Source: Ipomoea triloba (lineage: Eukaryota > Streptophyta > Magnoliopsida > Solanales > Convolvulaceae). From it: a stretch of 64,000 nt of DNA. Shown here one piece after another: positions 11,789 to 23,619 of this stretch. The notes below the pieces were generated by a model. It saw nothing but the letters and a program-made list of their open reading frames with translations. It ran no database searches and was not told where the DNA came from. The stretch's first letter is position 1, and every line of letters starts with the position of its first letter. The DNA lies in NCBI RefSeq assembly GCF_003576645.1, contig NC_044930.1:21648515-21712514 (forward strand), read 5' to 3'. The translations under genes and the position numbers were made by a program.

Positions 11789-13612
11789 TGTTAGGAACAT
11801 CATGTAATAGGTTTTGATGATACCAACTGTTAAGTAGAAATCCCCAAGTCTCGATGCATAGGCAAAACGCTGTAAGTTCGACAAGTAAACCAAGAGCGAA
11901 AATACAACCGGGTAACTTGAGCTCAACTCGGANGTTTGGAAAAGAAGAATATCATGGAGATAGAATAATGAAGAGGTGCCGAACGTGAATATTTCAAAAT
12001 GGGCGGAAATGGATGACACGTCAGATTTCCACCCCAAACGGTCAAAAGGTGCACCAATGCTGAAGTGGTCTGATTCCCTACAAACAAGGAATAATGGGAA
12101 TATAAAAAGAGTAACTTTTACCAAAAGACGAAAGTGGAGCATGGACTCAAGAAAGTGAACTATGGAATATTCACTACAAGACAAAGAGGTTCAAGTTACA
12201 AGACAACCACTCCAGAAAATATGCTGAAAATATGCAAGACCCATTATCAGCATGGGAAACAAATTTCAAACGGAATAATTTTCCCTCCAACGGAATTATT
12301 CCTCTACTCTAATATATAAGGATGTGAAGACACAAAAAGGTTCGATTTTTAAAAAGAAGTGTCCGTCTAAAACGTTCAAGTGCAAGTACTTAAATTTGGA
12401 ATATCATCCTGATATTCAAAACAGCGAAAAAACACATCTTAGTGTTTAAGAGAGTTACAAAGCTTAAACTGTTATACATCTAGAAGGTGACCGAAGCTGT
12501 ACTACATCTAAGTTGATTCAACGATAGCTTGTGGTCAGATTGGAGTCTGTTACATTCAACTGTGACAACCAAAAACACCTTGCTTTGGATTAAGCAAGAG
12601 AGGTGGAGTAACCTGGCAGCTGTCCGAGTGAAAGAAACCTGAGGCTTGACGCGGGCTTGGTGATCAAAGGTCAACTGCTCGAGAGGTGGAGTAGCTGGAA
12701 GCGGGGAGAAAGACCTTGGAGAGGTGGAGTAACCTGGGAGCTGTTTTGTGAAGATCCTGAGGCTTGACGCGGGCTTGGTGATCAAAGGTCAAGTGCTCGA
12801 GAGGTGGAGTAACTGGAAGCGGGGAGAAAAACCTGAGGAGAGGCGGAGTAACCTGGCTGCTGTCCGAGCGAAAGAAACCTGAGGCTTGACGCGGGCTTGG
12901 TGATGAAAGGTCAAGTGCTCGAGAGGTGGAGTAACTGGAAGCGGGGAGAAAAACCTGAGGAGAGGCGGAGTAACCTGGCTGCTGTCCGAGCGAAAGAAAC
13001 CTGAGGCTTGACGCGGGCTTGGTGATGAAAGGTCAAGTGCTCGAGAGGTGGAGTAACTGGAAGCGGGGAGAAAAACCTGAGGAGAGGCGGAGTAACCTGG
13101 CTGCTGTCCGAGCGAAAGAAACCTGAGGCTTGACGCGGGCTTGGTGATCAAAGGTCCAGTGCTCGAGAGGTGGAGTAACAAGAAGCGGGGCGAAAAACCT
13201 GAGGCTTGAGGCGGGCTTCGTGATCAAAGCTCAAGCGCTCGATATTGTACTAAAAAAAAGGGAAGTTTTTTTTTAGTGCAATCTTTCCAGGGAGTTTCTG
13301 GAAGAAGAGTGGACGTAGGCGGGTTGGCCGAACCACTTAAAAATCTCTCTTGCATTTACTTACTGCTTTTATCTCTCGCTAACCTCTCGATTGCACTGCA
13401 TATAAACGCACTTCTCAAACTAACTTAAACTCGTGCTAACTAAAAGGGGATAACATTTCCGCTGCGCATAAAACTTTGTCTTCACCTCGTGAGGTATCAA
13501 ACCTAAACATCCTAAGTTCAATACACACGAGAGGTTGAAAAGATTTGCAAAATCTTATACAAGTCTATTCACCCCCCCTCTAGACTTGTACCCCATCCCC
13601 TTGGGACCAACA
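11789..13612 (+). mobile_element. Solo LTR, 1.82 kb, copia SIRE-type termini
   Basis: The element begins TGTTAGGAACATC and ends GGGACCAACA, and is flanked by AAACT at 11784-11788 and 13613-13617. The matching uninterrupted site at about 59935-59950 carries a single copy. The start (followed by a GATGATACCAA phrase) and the C-rich CTATTCACCCCCCCTCTAG near the end are typical of long plant copia LTRs of the SIRE type. No internal domain or second LTR is present, so it is a solo LTR. A tandem minisatellite has expanded within it, and one ambiguous base lies at 11933. Confidence 0.88.
12600..13235 (+). repeat. 122-bp minisatellite inside the solo LTR
   Basis: Units of 120-122 bp are anchored by GAGGCTTGACGCGGGCTTGG at about 12641, 12761, 12881, 13003 and 13125, with a diverged partial unit at 13203. 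The two units from 12881 to 13124 are nearly identical, so expansion looks recent. Each unit also holds two GGTGGAGTAAC-like sub-motifs, so it probably arose from a shorter repeat. The long minus-strand open frames here (12480-13227) only reflect this periodicity. Confidence 0.9.
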
Positions 13613-14728
13613 AAACTTCTAGATCGACTTTCGGGTGTCCTTTGAAGCGATTGAAAACCTCTCGATGAGAGATAACTTGAGGTCAATCAACGCTATCTCT
13701 TCTACTATACCTCCAAATTGAGTCGGGCTTCAAGGGTTAGCCCTCGAGTGCCTTTTTATGACCTTTAGGTTGGAATTTGTGGATTCAAGATTGGCCACGG
13801 GTTCAAATAGCGTCTGTCTCAAGATTGGGTTGACCCCTCTGCCTTCAATCTCTACACTTGGAAACTTGGGCTTTGCCAATAAGGGAAGGCGTAGCTTATA
13901 TGTTACCAAGGCTAGGGTTTTGCCAAAAAGGGGCTTTTCTTTTTCGATGATGACTGATGAGTGAGGTTGAAACCCATATTAAAGATTTAGCTTTTCTTGG
14001 CCAAGACTCATGCTCATCTAATTGAGTGTTTGGCATATTCTTGGCCAAGCCTCGAGTTTTGAAAAGAATGAGTACTTACTGAGCATCGACCGGGTTGGCC
14101 GAGTTCAGTCTCTACTCGATTCGAGACATGGTGTTGCGATTTAATTACCATAGAAGGATGTGGTTAAATGGTTAATGTCCACCTACTTATCACCAATTAA
14201 TTTTAAGTAGACTATGACAACCAAATAACCAAAGAATTTCGTGGTTAAGAAAATTTTTTTTCCCAAACATTCATATATTTTTTCATTGTATAAAATTACT
14301 GAAAGCTAAGCTTAATCCCCTAACATGTGACCCATAATTTTAATTAACCAGAAATTTCTCTCACTTTCTAAAATGGGTCCCACTTATACATCATAAAATT
14401 TACAAATTTTTCTACATTCCTGCAATATTCTCTCACTCTCAAAAGTGGTCCACATTTATATTATATAATAAATATAATAACCAAATAACATAATAAATAC
14501 TCCGTAACTAATAAGAAATGAAAAAAAAGTACACAAAGCTGCCGTGCAATAGCCTTTGTCAGATTTGGGCATGCTTTTTCTTCTTTTTCTCATTCTCTCT
14601 CCTATTTCTAATTTAGCAATTCTCTCTCCCCTTGAAAATACACATGGCATTAAATAATAATAAAAAACCCACCTAGATTAGAAAGAGAAGGGATTTGCTG
14701 GGATGGGGTTAGCCATAGGACCTATCTA

Positions 14729-16338
14729 NATCCTGAGGCTTGACGCGGGCTTGGTGATCAAAGGTCAAGTGCTCGAGAGGTGGAGTAACAAGAAGCGGGG
14801 CGAAAAACCTGAGGCTTGAGGCGGGCTTCGTGATCAAAGCTCAAGCGCTCGATATTGTACTAAAAAAAAGGGAAGTTTTTTTTTAGTGCAATCTTTCCAG
14901 GGAGTTTCTGGAAGAAGAGTGGACGTAGGCGGGTTGGCCGAACCACTTAAAAATCTCTCTTGCATTTACTTACTGCTTTTATCTCTCGCTAACCTCTCGA
15001 TTGCACTGCATATAAACGCACTTCTCAAACTAACTTAAACTCGTGCTAACTAAAAGGGGATAACATTTCCGCTGCGCATAAAACTTTGTCTTCACCTCGT
15101 GAGGTATCAAACCTAAACATCCTAAGTTCAATACACACGAGAGGTTGAAAAGATTTGCAAAATCTTATACAAGTCTATTCACCCCCCCTCTAGACTTGTA
15201 CCCCATCCCCTTGGGACCAACAAAACTTCTAGATCGACTTTCGGGTGTCCTTTGAAGCGATTGAAAACCTCTCGATGAGAGATAACTTGAGGTCAATCAA
15301 CGCTATCTCTTCTACTATACCTCCAAATTGAGTCGGGCTTCAAGGGTTAGCCCTCGAGTGCCTTTTTATGACCTTTAGGTTGGAATTTGTGGATTCAAGA
15401 TTGGCCACGGGTTCAAATAGCGTCTGTCTCAAGATTGGGTTGACCCCTCTGCCTTCAATCTCTACACTTGGAAACTTGGGCTTTGCCAATAAGGGAAGGC
15501 GTAGCTTATATGTTACCAAGGCTAGGGTTTTGCCAAAAAGGGGCTTTTCTTTTTCGATGATGACTGATGAGTGAGGTTGAAACCCATATTAAAGATTTAG
15601 CTTTTCTTGGCCAAGACTCATGCTCATCTAATTGAGTGTTTGGCATATTCTTGGCCAAGCCTCGAGTTTTGAAAAGAATGAGTACTTACTGAGCATCGAC
15701 CGGGTTGGCCGAGTTCAGTCTCTACTCGATTCGAGACATGGTGTTGCGATTTAATTACCATAGAAGGATGTGGTTAAATGGTTAATGTCCACCTACTTAT
15801 CACCAATTAATTTTAAGTAGACTATGACAACCAAATAACCAAAGAATTTCGTGGTTAAGAAAATTTTTTTTCCCAAACATTCATATATTTTTTCATTGTA
15901 TAAAATTACTGAAAGCTAAGCTTAATCCCCTAACATGTGACCCATAATTTTAATTAACCAGAAATTTCTCTCACTTTCTAAAATGGGTCCCACTTATACA
16001 TCATAAAATTTACAAATTTTTCTACATTCCTGCAATATTCTCTCACTCTCAAAAGTGGTCCACATTTATATTATATAATAAATATAATAACCAAATAACA
16101 TAATAAATACTCCGTAACTAATAAGAAATGAAAAAAAAGTACACAAAGCTGCCGTGCAATAGCCTTTGTCAGATTTGGGCATGCTTTTTCTTCTTTTTCT
16201 CATTCTCTCTCCTATTTCTAATTTAGCAATTCTCTCTCCCCTTGAAAATACACATGGCATTAAATAATAATAAAAAACCCACCTAGATTAGAAAGAGAAG
16301 GGATTTGCTGGGATGGGGTTAGCCATAGGACCTATCTA
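14729..16338 (+). other. Assembly duplicate of 13120-14728
   Basis: An isolated n at 14729 is followed by 1,609 bases that repeat 13120-14728 (offset 1610) with no difference noticed, apart from a few bases at the minisatellite start. The sequence then continues past the point where the first copy ended. This looks like the overlap of two contigs placed end to end. The paired open frames 13758/15368 and 14456/16066 are one locus each. Confidence 0.9.
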
Positions 16339-16361
16339 ATCACAACTCGAAATCTTATTCT

Positions 16362-16615
16362 AATCAAAACCGGGGTGGAAACCAACACAAATATCATCTA
16401 TCTTCCTAAACAAACTCCAACTTTCCGTTGATCAACTCTGGTTCTACCCCAGTGTAATCGGTTGCAGAGGCTCTATCTTCAGCACTACTCTCCAATGGAG
16501 TAGCATTAATCACCTTAATTCTCACCCCCCTTACCCATCATCTTCTTTGTGCTCTTTGCCACCATTTTCTGCTTCTTCCGAACCACATTCCCACCATCAG
16601 TCTCCATATCACTTG
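16362..16615 (-). pseudogene. J-domain protein pseudogene, C-terminal fragment, copy 2
   Basis: The minus strand carries only the C-terminal section of the J-protein remnant (VVRKKQKMVAKSTKKMMGKG and the downstream DDICVGFHPGF region). It is cut at about 16615, where the plus-strand B3-like fragment begins, so a deletion fused two parts of the block. Confidence 0.65.
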
Positions 16616-16616
16616 A

Positions 16617-16740
16617 ATAGAAGTCTCCGTTGAAAACATGCACTTCACTATGAGAACTTTTGATTTCATGACAGATAATGGTTTAAATCTTGGAGATGTT
16701 GTTATATTTAGACATATTGATTTTTTACTTTAGAAACGTT
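16617..16740 (+). pseudogene. B3-like DNA-binding domain fragment A
   Basis: The plus-strand frame reads VSVENMHFTMRTFDFMT and then DNGLNLGDVVIFRHIDF. The second half matches the pattern W..F...N.L..GD...F of plant B3 domains of the REM type, which bind DNA in the nucleus. It ends in a stop soon after and no start codon or complete gene surrounds it. It is a relic shared with 63626-63740 and, in part, 56868-56915. Confidence 0.55.
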
Positions 16741-17084
16741 TCTCTTCGGCACCAACGGCAATAAAAATAAAACAGAGCGCAATTGTCAGGGCCAATACCT
16801 AACTTCACGTCTTTGTGAAAACGGTAACATCAAACAATAAATTATCATATACAAATTATATATTTTACTACAAATATTAAATAATCCTTCATTTTGTGTG
16901 CTAGACCAAATACGGGTCAACGCAATGTCCGCTCTACCACCACATTTTTCATTTTATCAACTAAATGAATGCCATTTTCTCTATGTAAAATTATCTACAC
17001 GTTCCGCAATAAGTAAGATCATACACTATAGCTTATACTACTTTCAACATTATCTTTATTTGACTAAATTTTTTTTCCACATTG

Positions 17085-17356
17085 GTAGCCTACGAGATTA
17101 TCTCGATTCCTTAATATCGTAGACGTCTTCAATGAGCCTCTGAAAATCATAGTAGGACATAGAAAAATTGAAATCAACTCTCAGCATGTATGGTTCACCG
17201 AACAATGGAAAGAAATTACGTCGCATTTTCAAATTGCACAAACAGATGATGTGATCTTATTCAATGTAGAAGACAATGTTGTACAAATGTTAGTTATTGG
17301 TAACTGTCATGTTAAAAATATCTATCCGTGGTCGGCTAAATATTACATTCTTTATT
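17085..17356 (+). pseudogene. B3-like DNA-binding domain fragment B
   Basis: An open plus-strand stretch encodes IVDVFNEPLKIIVGHRKIEI, then VWFTEQWKEITSHFQI and DDVILFNVEDNVVQMLVI, a pattern resembling a second B3 domain (W..I....I...D...F......V.I). It follows fragment A after about 350 bp of non-coding DNA that could be a former intron. No full gene is present. Inverted copies occur at about 24590, 51400, 54455 and 61690, and a direct copy at 37101. Confidence 0.55.
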
Positions 17357-17445
17357 ATTGTCTAATGATTTTTATTTACTTACTAAATTATCATACAATT
17401 AATCATTAATCATAACTAATCAATGCAATGATTATATAATAATTG

Positions 17446-17700
17446 AGCAAATACCAATTTTGGTCCCACGAATATTAGCAAAATGACAATTTTGGTCCAC
17501 ATGTTTAATTTCTACCAATTTTGGTACCACGACTATTGTTTTAGTACCAATTTTCAACCACGACTATTATTTTAGTGTCGAAATTCATCGCGTCGGTCAC
17601 CCATCCGTTTAATATATGCAAAAATAAAAAATTGTTAAGGGTATTTTCGTCATTTTCAATTTAAAATCCAATTTGAGCATGAACGAATGGATTTAAGTCC
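17446..17700. mobile_element. Truncated MITE-like sequence
   Basis: Starting GAGCAAATACCAATTTTGGTCC, this stretch repeats phrases such as CCAATTTTGGT, as in the Mutator-type MITE at 55103-55501, whose ends read GAGTTAATTTC...TTTTTGGTCC. Similar AT-rich, low-complexity sequence with no coding potential continues to about 17700. No matching opposite terminus or target duplication was found, so the type is tentative. Confidence 0.35.
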
Positions 17701-19735
17701 AAAGATCAATCAAAATTCGCAGTTTTCCTCCTCATTTTACCTTAATTTGAGGAGGAGAACTGTGAATTATGATCGATCTTAGAGCTTAAAATTCCTATTT
17801 TTTTTAAAAAAAAAATTAGCATATTCCTCAGTTGTATTATCTCATATTACAATAGCAACTAGGTTCAAAAATTAGGAATACAACTCTTTACTTTAGAGTA
17901 TCTCATATAAAGAGTTAATTTAGAAATGGCAAATGGAATGCATTATGACTTTAAAAATATAATTATGTTCCTTCTTAAAATTTGCCTTATTCAGTTCTAC
18001 GTCTTAATTGCACATGTATATAGAATTTAAAGTAAGAATTATGAATTATCTATATTTATATATAATAACTATATAAGCTAAAGTGTTATTTTTATTTTAA
18101 ACTATAATTAAAGATTAGAGTTATCAATAATTATATATGTAGTTAATTAAAAGTAATTTTTTTTGTACTTAGGTAATCCTAATTATGCAGGACTAATTCT
18201 TGCCCAAGGGGCAAGGGACCATGTTCCTAGAATTAAAAGTAATTTTTTGTTGGTAGTTATGTATGTTATAGATGGAGAAGTATTTTAAACGAAAAACAAC
18301 ATTTGATTAGTTAAATAGTACGGTGCGCAATAAATAAAGATATTTATCAAAAAATGTAATTTATATTTGTGTTTCTATGTCATTAAAAATAATAGTTTGT
18401 ACTAAATTACTGTATTGACACCACTAAATTACAATCCTGCTCCCGCCACGGTCAAATGCCATGCATCTAGTTGTATTATATGTATGCTTCAATTCAGGTT
18501 ATATATATGTCCTTGATTTTCATCCGTTTTTGTGCATTAAAAAAATACGCATTATACTTCAAATGTTGTGTGTAGTGTGTTTATTATATAAAATTATTCT
18601 TATTATAATTTGTTGGACAAAATTGCCCTTAGACTATTGTAATTAACTCTATTATCATTTAATGAATTCTGAACGAGTAAATTAAAAATGATAATACACC
18701 CTTATAATTACCATATATATTGTTGAGACAATTAATTAACCCTTTAAATGATTTTGTACCAAAAATTGTAACTATCATTTTCATTTTTAATATAAATAGA
18801 ATAGAATTTTCTCAATATAAATAGAAAATAAAGACAATAATTAATGATTCCAATATAATATAGATTGTATGACTTTATTATCGAATCTTTTTTCATTTAT
18901 GATTATTATATTGATGGAATAAATTAAAACGAGGTCATTAATAACCGATTTCAAATGTCAAACAAGAATCAAAGAATACAAAGAAAACCCAAGAATAAGT
19001 GTGTAATTGCTCATGTATTACAAGAATGCATGTTAGAATAGGACAAAGAGCATTCATTAGAAGAGAATGCAGAATTCACTATTTAAACTAGCTTCTCTAA
19101 CCCTGAGGCTAGGGTCAGTCTTCAGGTACTCATTCACTCAAATTGTGTTGTTGGCTCTCTGCTTTGGATCCTAGGTAGGCCTCTAAATTCCCTTCAACTT
19201 GATTGGCAACCTCGAGGTCCACTTGAGTAGGCTTAGTATTGTGAGCCATATATATTTTTCACTGAATAAAATTACTGAAAGCTAAGCATAATCCCCTAAC
19301 ATGTGAACCATACTTTTAATTAATTCTTTGCTCTAACTTGCATTCTAAATATAAAAAAGACTCCAAAACAACAAGAATGGGATTTAGGACCTATCTAATC
19401 ACAACTCGAAATCATAGGATTCAATTCTAATCAAAACCGGAGTGGAAACCAACACAAATATCATCTACCTTCCTCAAAAAATTACAACTTTCCATTGATC
19501 AACTCTGATTGTACCCCAGTGTAATCGGTTGCAGAGGCTCTATCATCAGCATTACTCGCCAATGGAGCATTAATCACCTTAATTCTCACCCCCCATTACC
19601 CATCATCTTCTTTGTGCTCTTTGCCACCATTTTCTGCTTCTTCCGAACCACATTCCCACCATCCGCAACCTTCAACCCTGATCTGCACAAACCCTGCACA
19701 TAAAAACTTACCTATCCGCCGGTTTTTGCGGCCTT
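17700..19735 (+). repeat. Block copy 3, truncated
   Basis: The copy begins with the AACTGTGAATTATGATCGATC segment (also at about 51690), includes the 18050-19080 section in the usual order and the short form of the middle segment (19090-19250), and breaks off within the J-protein pseudogene at about 19735. The 61-75-residue open frames here are chance frames in AT-rich DNA. Confidence 0.8.
19436..19733 (-). pseudogene. J-domain protein pseudogene, C-terminal fragment, copy 3
   Basis: The minus strand contains the C-terminal lysine-rich region and a short stretch equivalent to the CAGFVQIRVEGCGG segment of other copies, with the intervening 100 bp missing. Similarity ends at about 19733. Confidence 0.65.
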
Positions 19736-20929
19736 TAAATCTAACTTTTGACATCGTTAAAGAAAATTTACCTTAACAATAGTGCAATCTTATAAACTAT
19801 CATTGTCAATGGTAATTCTACATCTGCAAGATATTGAGAAACAATAAATTAAGGTTATCAAATTTTTACTACAAGTAAAATTTAAGAAAATAATATTGAA
19901 AAAGTTATTGTATAACCTTCAAATAATTGAATGATAATCCTTTTAATTTTTTTTGGTATTCATTATCTATTTTTTAATTGGCAAATATAAAATAATCACA
20001 ATTTTCATTTTCTCTTTCTTTATTAAAATGTTAATTATTAATATATTGGAAACTATACTTATGTCTTTCATTAAGTAATATAAAAGATATAAAAAAATTA
20101 TTGTGATATCTGGAAATGTCTAATCTTTTGTAATATTTAGTGGTATGATGACTTACTCTGGGCCATGTATCCTCTCCGGTAGGCTATCGAAATCGGGATC
20201 AAAATAGGGAGAACAAACCTGGTTCATGCTGCAATCTACAAGTTGGAAAAGAAAAAAAGAAAAAAAAAATTATTACAACAATATACATACCTCCATAATC
20301 ATGTGCCAATTGACCTTAACTTTTGAACCTATGGACTTTTAAAGGATTACACTGCACTTATTATATGATTACACCGCACCCAAATATGCCTCTAGGCATG
20401 TCTGGCCGTAACGGTGCAATCATGTAATAGTTGCCATGCAATGCTTTTGAATTTTGAATATTATTGTTGCCTATTGGAATCTTTTGGCATATGGTTTATT
20501 ATTTACAAGTAATTTATTAAATTCTTAATTATTCATTATGTTTTTTCGTTTTAATATTTGTATATAGAAATGATATATTAGAGATTTTAAAATTTTCATA
20601 GGAATGCTTAAACAAACCAAACATCTTAATTAATTTTTAGCGCAGTTATTCACTTATTCTCAACAAATACATTCTTTGAAAATATTTTCTAAGGAATTTA
20701 ATTGATGAGAAAGTACCAAACGCCAATAGCGAGCCACATTAAGGAGAGGTGTCAATTGACAATTTGACACCACTAAAAAATTTTAACTTATTACCTATAT
20801 TTTTTTTTTTGAGAAAGGTTAAAATTGACACCACTCAAATATATATAATTGGGGTCAACATATAAATAAAAAATTATAATACTCCAAACATAATTATAAA
20901 AAATTATAAAATTGAGGAATTGTAAAATT
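19736..20929. other. Non-coding spacer, AT-rich
   Basis: No open frame or recognised domain was found. The part from about 20440 to 20740 matches 44260-44390 and 46720-46945, so it belongs to the spacer between blocks. Positions 20155-20260 are less AT-rich but match nothing I recognise. A small inverted-repeat element interrupts at about 20743. Confidence 0.6.
20743..20850. mobile_element. Small inverted-repeat insertion
   Basis: Compared with the parallel site at 46940-46960, about 110 bp are inserted here. The ends read GAGGTGTCAATT and, inverted, GAGTGGTGTCAATTTTAACC, with an inner phrase TTTGACACCAC. It looks like a very short MITE or fold-back. The target duplication could not be defined. 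Confidence 0.4.
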
Positions 20930-21823
20930 CGTTTTTTTTTTAAATAGCATTTTCCTCAGTTATATTATCTCATATTACAATAGCAACTAGGTTGTAAAAT
21001 TAGGAATACAACTCTTTACTTTAGAGTATCTTAATTTCTTCTATAACATTATTAAATTTTATATTAGATTAGATTAAGAAGGTAGAAGTTTATAGGTGTT
21101 AATTACTTCTTTAATTTTCTTTTTATTAATTTTATCTTGAAGTTAGTATGATTATTGTATGAAATCTATAAAGAGTTAATTTATTAATGGCAAATGAAAT
21201 GCATTATGACTTTAAAATTATAATTATATTCCTTCATAAAATTTGTCTTATTCAGTTGTACGTCTTAATTGCACATGTATATAGAAATTAAAGTAAGAAT
21301 TATGAATTATCTATATTTATATATAATTACTATATAAGCTAATTAAAGTGTTATTTTTATTTTAAACTATAATTAAAGATTATAGTTATCAATAATTATA
21401 TATTTAGTTAATTAAAAGTAATTTTTTTGTAATTATGTAATCCTAATTTTGCAAGACTAATTCTTACCCATGGAGCAAGGGACCATGTTCCTAGAATTAA
21501 AAGTAATTTTTTTTGTTGTTAGTTATCTATGTAATAGATGGATGGGAAGTATTTTAAATGAAAAACAACACTTGATTAGTTAAATAGTACAGTGCGCAAT
21601 AAATAAAGATATTTATCAATAAATGTAATTTGTATTTGTGTTTCTATGTCATTAAAAAAAAAAATATTTTGTATTAAATTAGTGCATTGACACCACTAAA
21701 TTACAATCCTGGCTTCGCCATTGTCAAACGCCATCTAAATGTATTATATGTATGTTTCAATTCAGGTTATATATATGTCCTTTATTTTCATCCCTTTTGT
21801 GCATTAAAAAAGTACGCATTATA

Positions 21824-22261
21824 TCATGGGATTTGGATGGGTGTTGCGTTATGAGGATGGCCGATTTTTGGCGGCGAAGAGCATGCATGTTATGGAAAAT
21901 TACCCAGTAAAGGAAGTCGAAGTTGTCTGTATTCGCGAGGCCCTGAGTTGGTTGAAGGGCACGGGACTGGGAGATATTGATGTTTAGACAGACTCCCAAC
22001 TAGTTTATTTTGCTTTATGTTCTGAATCTTTTTATTCTAATTTTGGTTTTATTATTGACGATGTAAAGAATTTGGCATCCACGATTAGTGGGGTTGAATT
22101 GCGTTTTGCTAAGCGATCTGCGAATCGTGATGCCCACACTATTGCTCGGGAAGCTATTTCTGAGTCAGGTTGCGGGGAATGGTTTAATTCCCCTCCTTCG
22201 TTTCTTGTTGATTGTCTTATTCTAATTTAATGCATTAAGTTCTTCTTCTAAAAAAAAAAAT
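21824..22261 (+). mobile_element. 5'-truncated LINE with RNase H domain
   Basis: The only coding content is a plant LINE-type RNase H (RVT_3) domain. It starts at GFGWVLRYEDGRFLAAKS, continues through VEVVCIREALSWL and TDSQLVYF, and ends with SANRDAHTIAREA, so the D-E-D-D positions are recognisable. One TAG interrupts it just before TDSQ. A 3' poly(A) (22250-22260) precedes the repeat of the 12-bp flank GTACGCATTATA (21812-21823 and 22262-22273). Other block copies have this site once (for example near 52498). This is a typical L1-clade insertion truncated during reverse transcription. It is not a functional gene. Confidence 0.9.
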
Positions 22262-23106
22262 GTACGCATTATACTTCAAATGTATGTTGTGTGTTGTGTT
22301 TTTATTATGTAAAATTACTCTTAATGTAATTTGTTGGACAAAATTGCCCTTAGACTATTGTAATTAACTCTAATTATCATTTAATTTAATGAATTCTAAA
22401 TGAGTAAATTAAAAATGATAATACACCCTTATAATTACCATATATATTGTGGAGACAATTAATTAACCCTTTAAATGATTTTGTACCAAAAATTTTAACT
22501 ATCATTTTCATTTTTAATATAAATAGAATTTTCTCAATATAAATAGAAATATAAAGACAATAATTAATGATTCCAATATAATATAGATTGTATGACTTTA
22601 TTGAATCTTTTTTTTATTTATGACTATTATATTGATGGAATAAATTAAAACGAGGTCATTATTAACCGATTTCAAATGTCAAACAAGAACCAAAGAATAC
22701 AAAGAAAACACAAGAACAATTGTGTAATTGCTCATGTATTACAAGAATGCATGTTAGAATAGGACAAAGAGCATTCATTAAAAAAAATGAAGAATCCACT
22801 ATTTAAACTAGCTTCTCTAACCACTTCCCCGTTAATAGCGCCCTACAAAACTCAGTCTTTGTCTAACTGACATGTGGACTTGCCCGGAGGTTGGCCTGAG
22901 AAGCCGACCCCACCGACGAAGCACATTCATGGCCTCCGCTTCCTATGTCATAGCCAGCCCAGGTCATCACCAACCCTAGGACTGGAAACCGACATGACTT
23001 ATTGACCTCCACTTCTTTAGATGGCTTTTGGTTGATCTGAGTCTCTCGAGTCCAACTTTGAGCTCATGCCTAACCAACCTGAATTCCCAACTCGCTCAAC
23101 CCCAAG

Positions 23107-23347
23107 CAGGGCCGGTTTTATGATTTGCAGGGCCCTGTGCTAATAACTAAGTGAGGCCCTATCAAAGTATAAATAAACTGCGAATTGAAGAAAAACTGCA
23201 AAGAGAAAAATGCAAAAAAACCTAATTTTGAGCCAATATAATCACAAATACATATACTAACTATTAGGCGAGCGCTGGACTAGGGGCCCCCAAAATTTCG
23301 GGGCCCTGTGCGGTCGCACGTCTTGCACTCCCTAAAATCCGGCCCAG
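23107..23347. mobile_element. hAT-type MITE, 241 bp
   Basis: The ends are CAGGGCCGGTTTTA and the complement of CTGGGCCGGATTTTA, flanked by the perfect 8-bp duplication ACCCCAAG (23099-23106 and 23348-23355). The uninterrupted site is seen near 59200. An 8-bp TSD and CAGGG-type TIRs are diagnostic of the hAT superfamily. The interior has no coding sequence. Confidence 0.92.
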
Positions 23348-23619
23348 ACCCCAAGGACAACCCTTAGTTCGCATGTTTCACATGAGGTCCGCATCATATC
23401 AGCCCCACTGCCTAAGATGTAATAATTTGACAGACATATATTGTTTCATTATATAAAATTACTGAAAGCTAAGCTTAATCCCCTAACATGTGAACCATAC
23501 TTTTAATTAATTCTCTGCTGTAACCTGCATTCTAAATATCAGAAAGACTCCAAAACAACAAGAATGGGATTTAGGACCTATCTAATCACAACTCGAAATC
23601 ATAGGATTCAATTCTATTC

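Larger units (their letters stand above)
9655..17445 (+). repeat. Block copy 2, with MITE and solo LTR insertions
   Basis: Block homology resumes at about 9655 and runs through the MITE at 9707-10277, the long form of the middle segment (10790-11780 and 13613-14330, parallel to 58920-60600), a partial J-protein pseudogene, and plus-strand B3-like fragments to about 17440. Positions 14730-16338 are an assembly duplicate. A deletion joins the middle of the J pseudogene directly to the B3-A fragment at about 16615. Confidence 0.8.

Noticed and set aside
12480..13227. Proline- and serine-rich proteins of 64-130 residues on the minus strand
   Set aside because: They arise from the 122-bp minisatellite in a solo LTR. 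Frames shift between units and no start context or homologue is evident.
12600..13235. CRISPR-like array
   Set aside because: The units are directly adjacent without unique spacers, in a plant LTR. It is a minisatellite.
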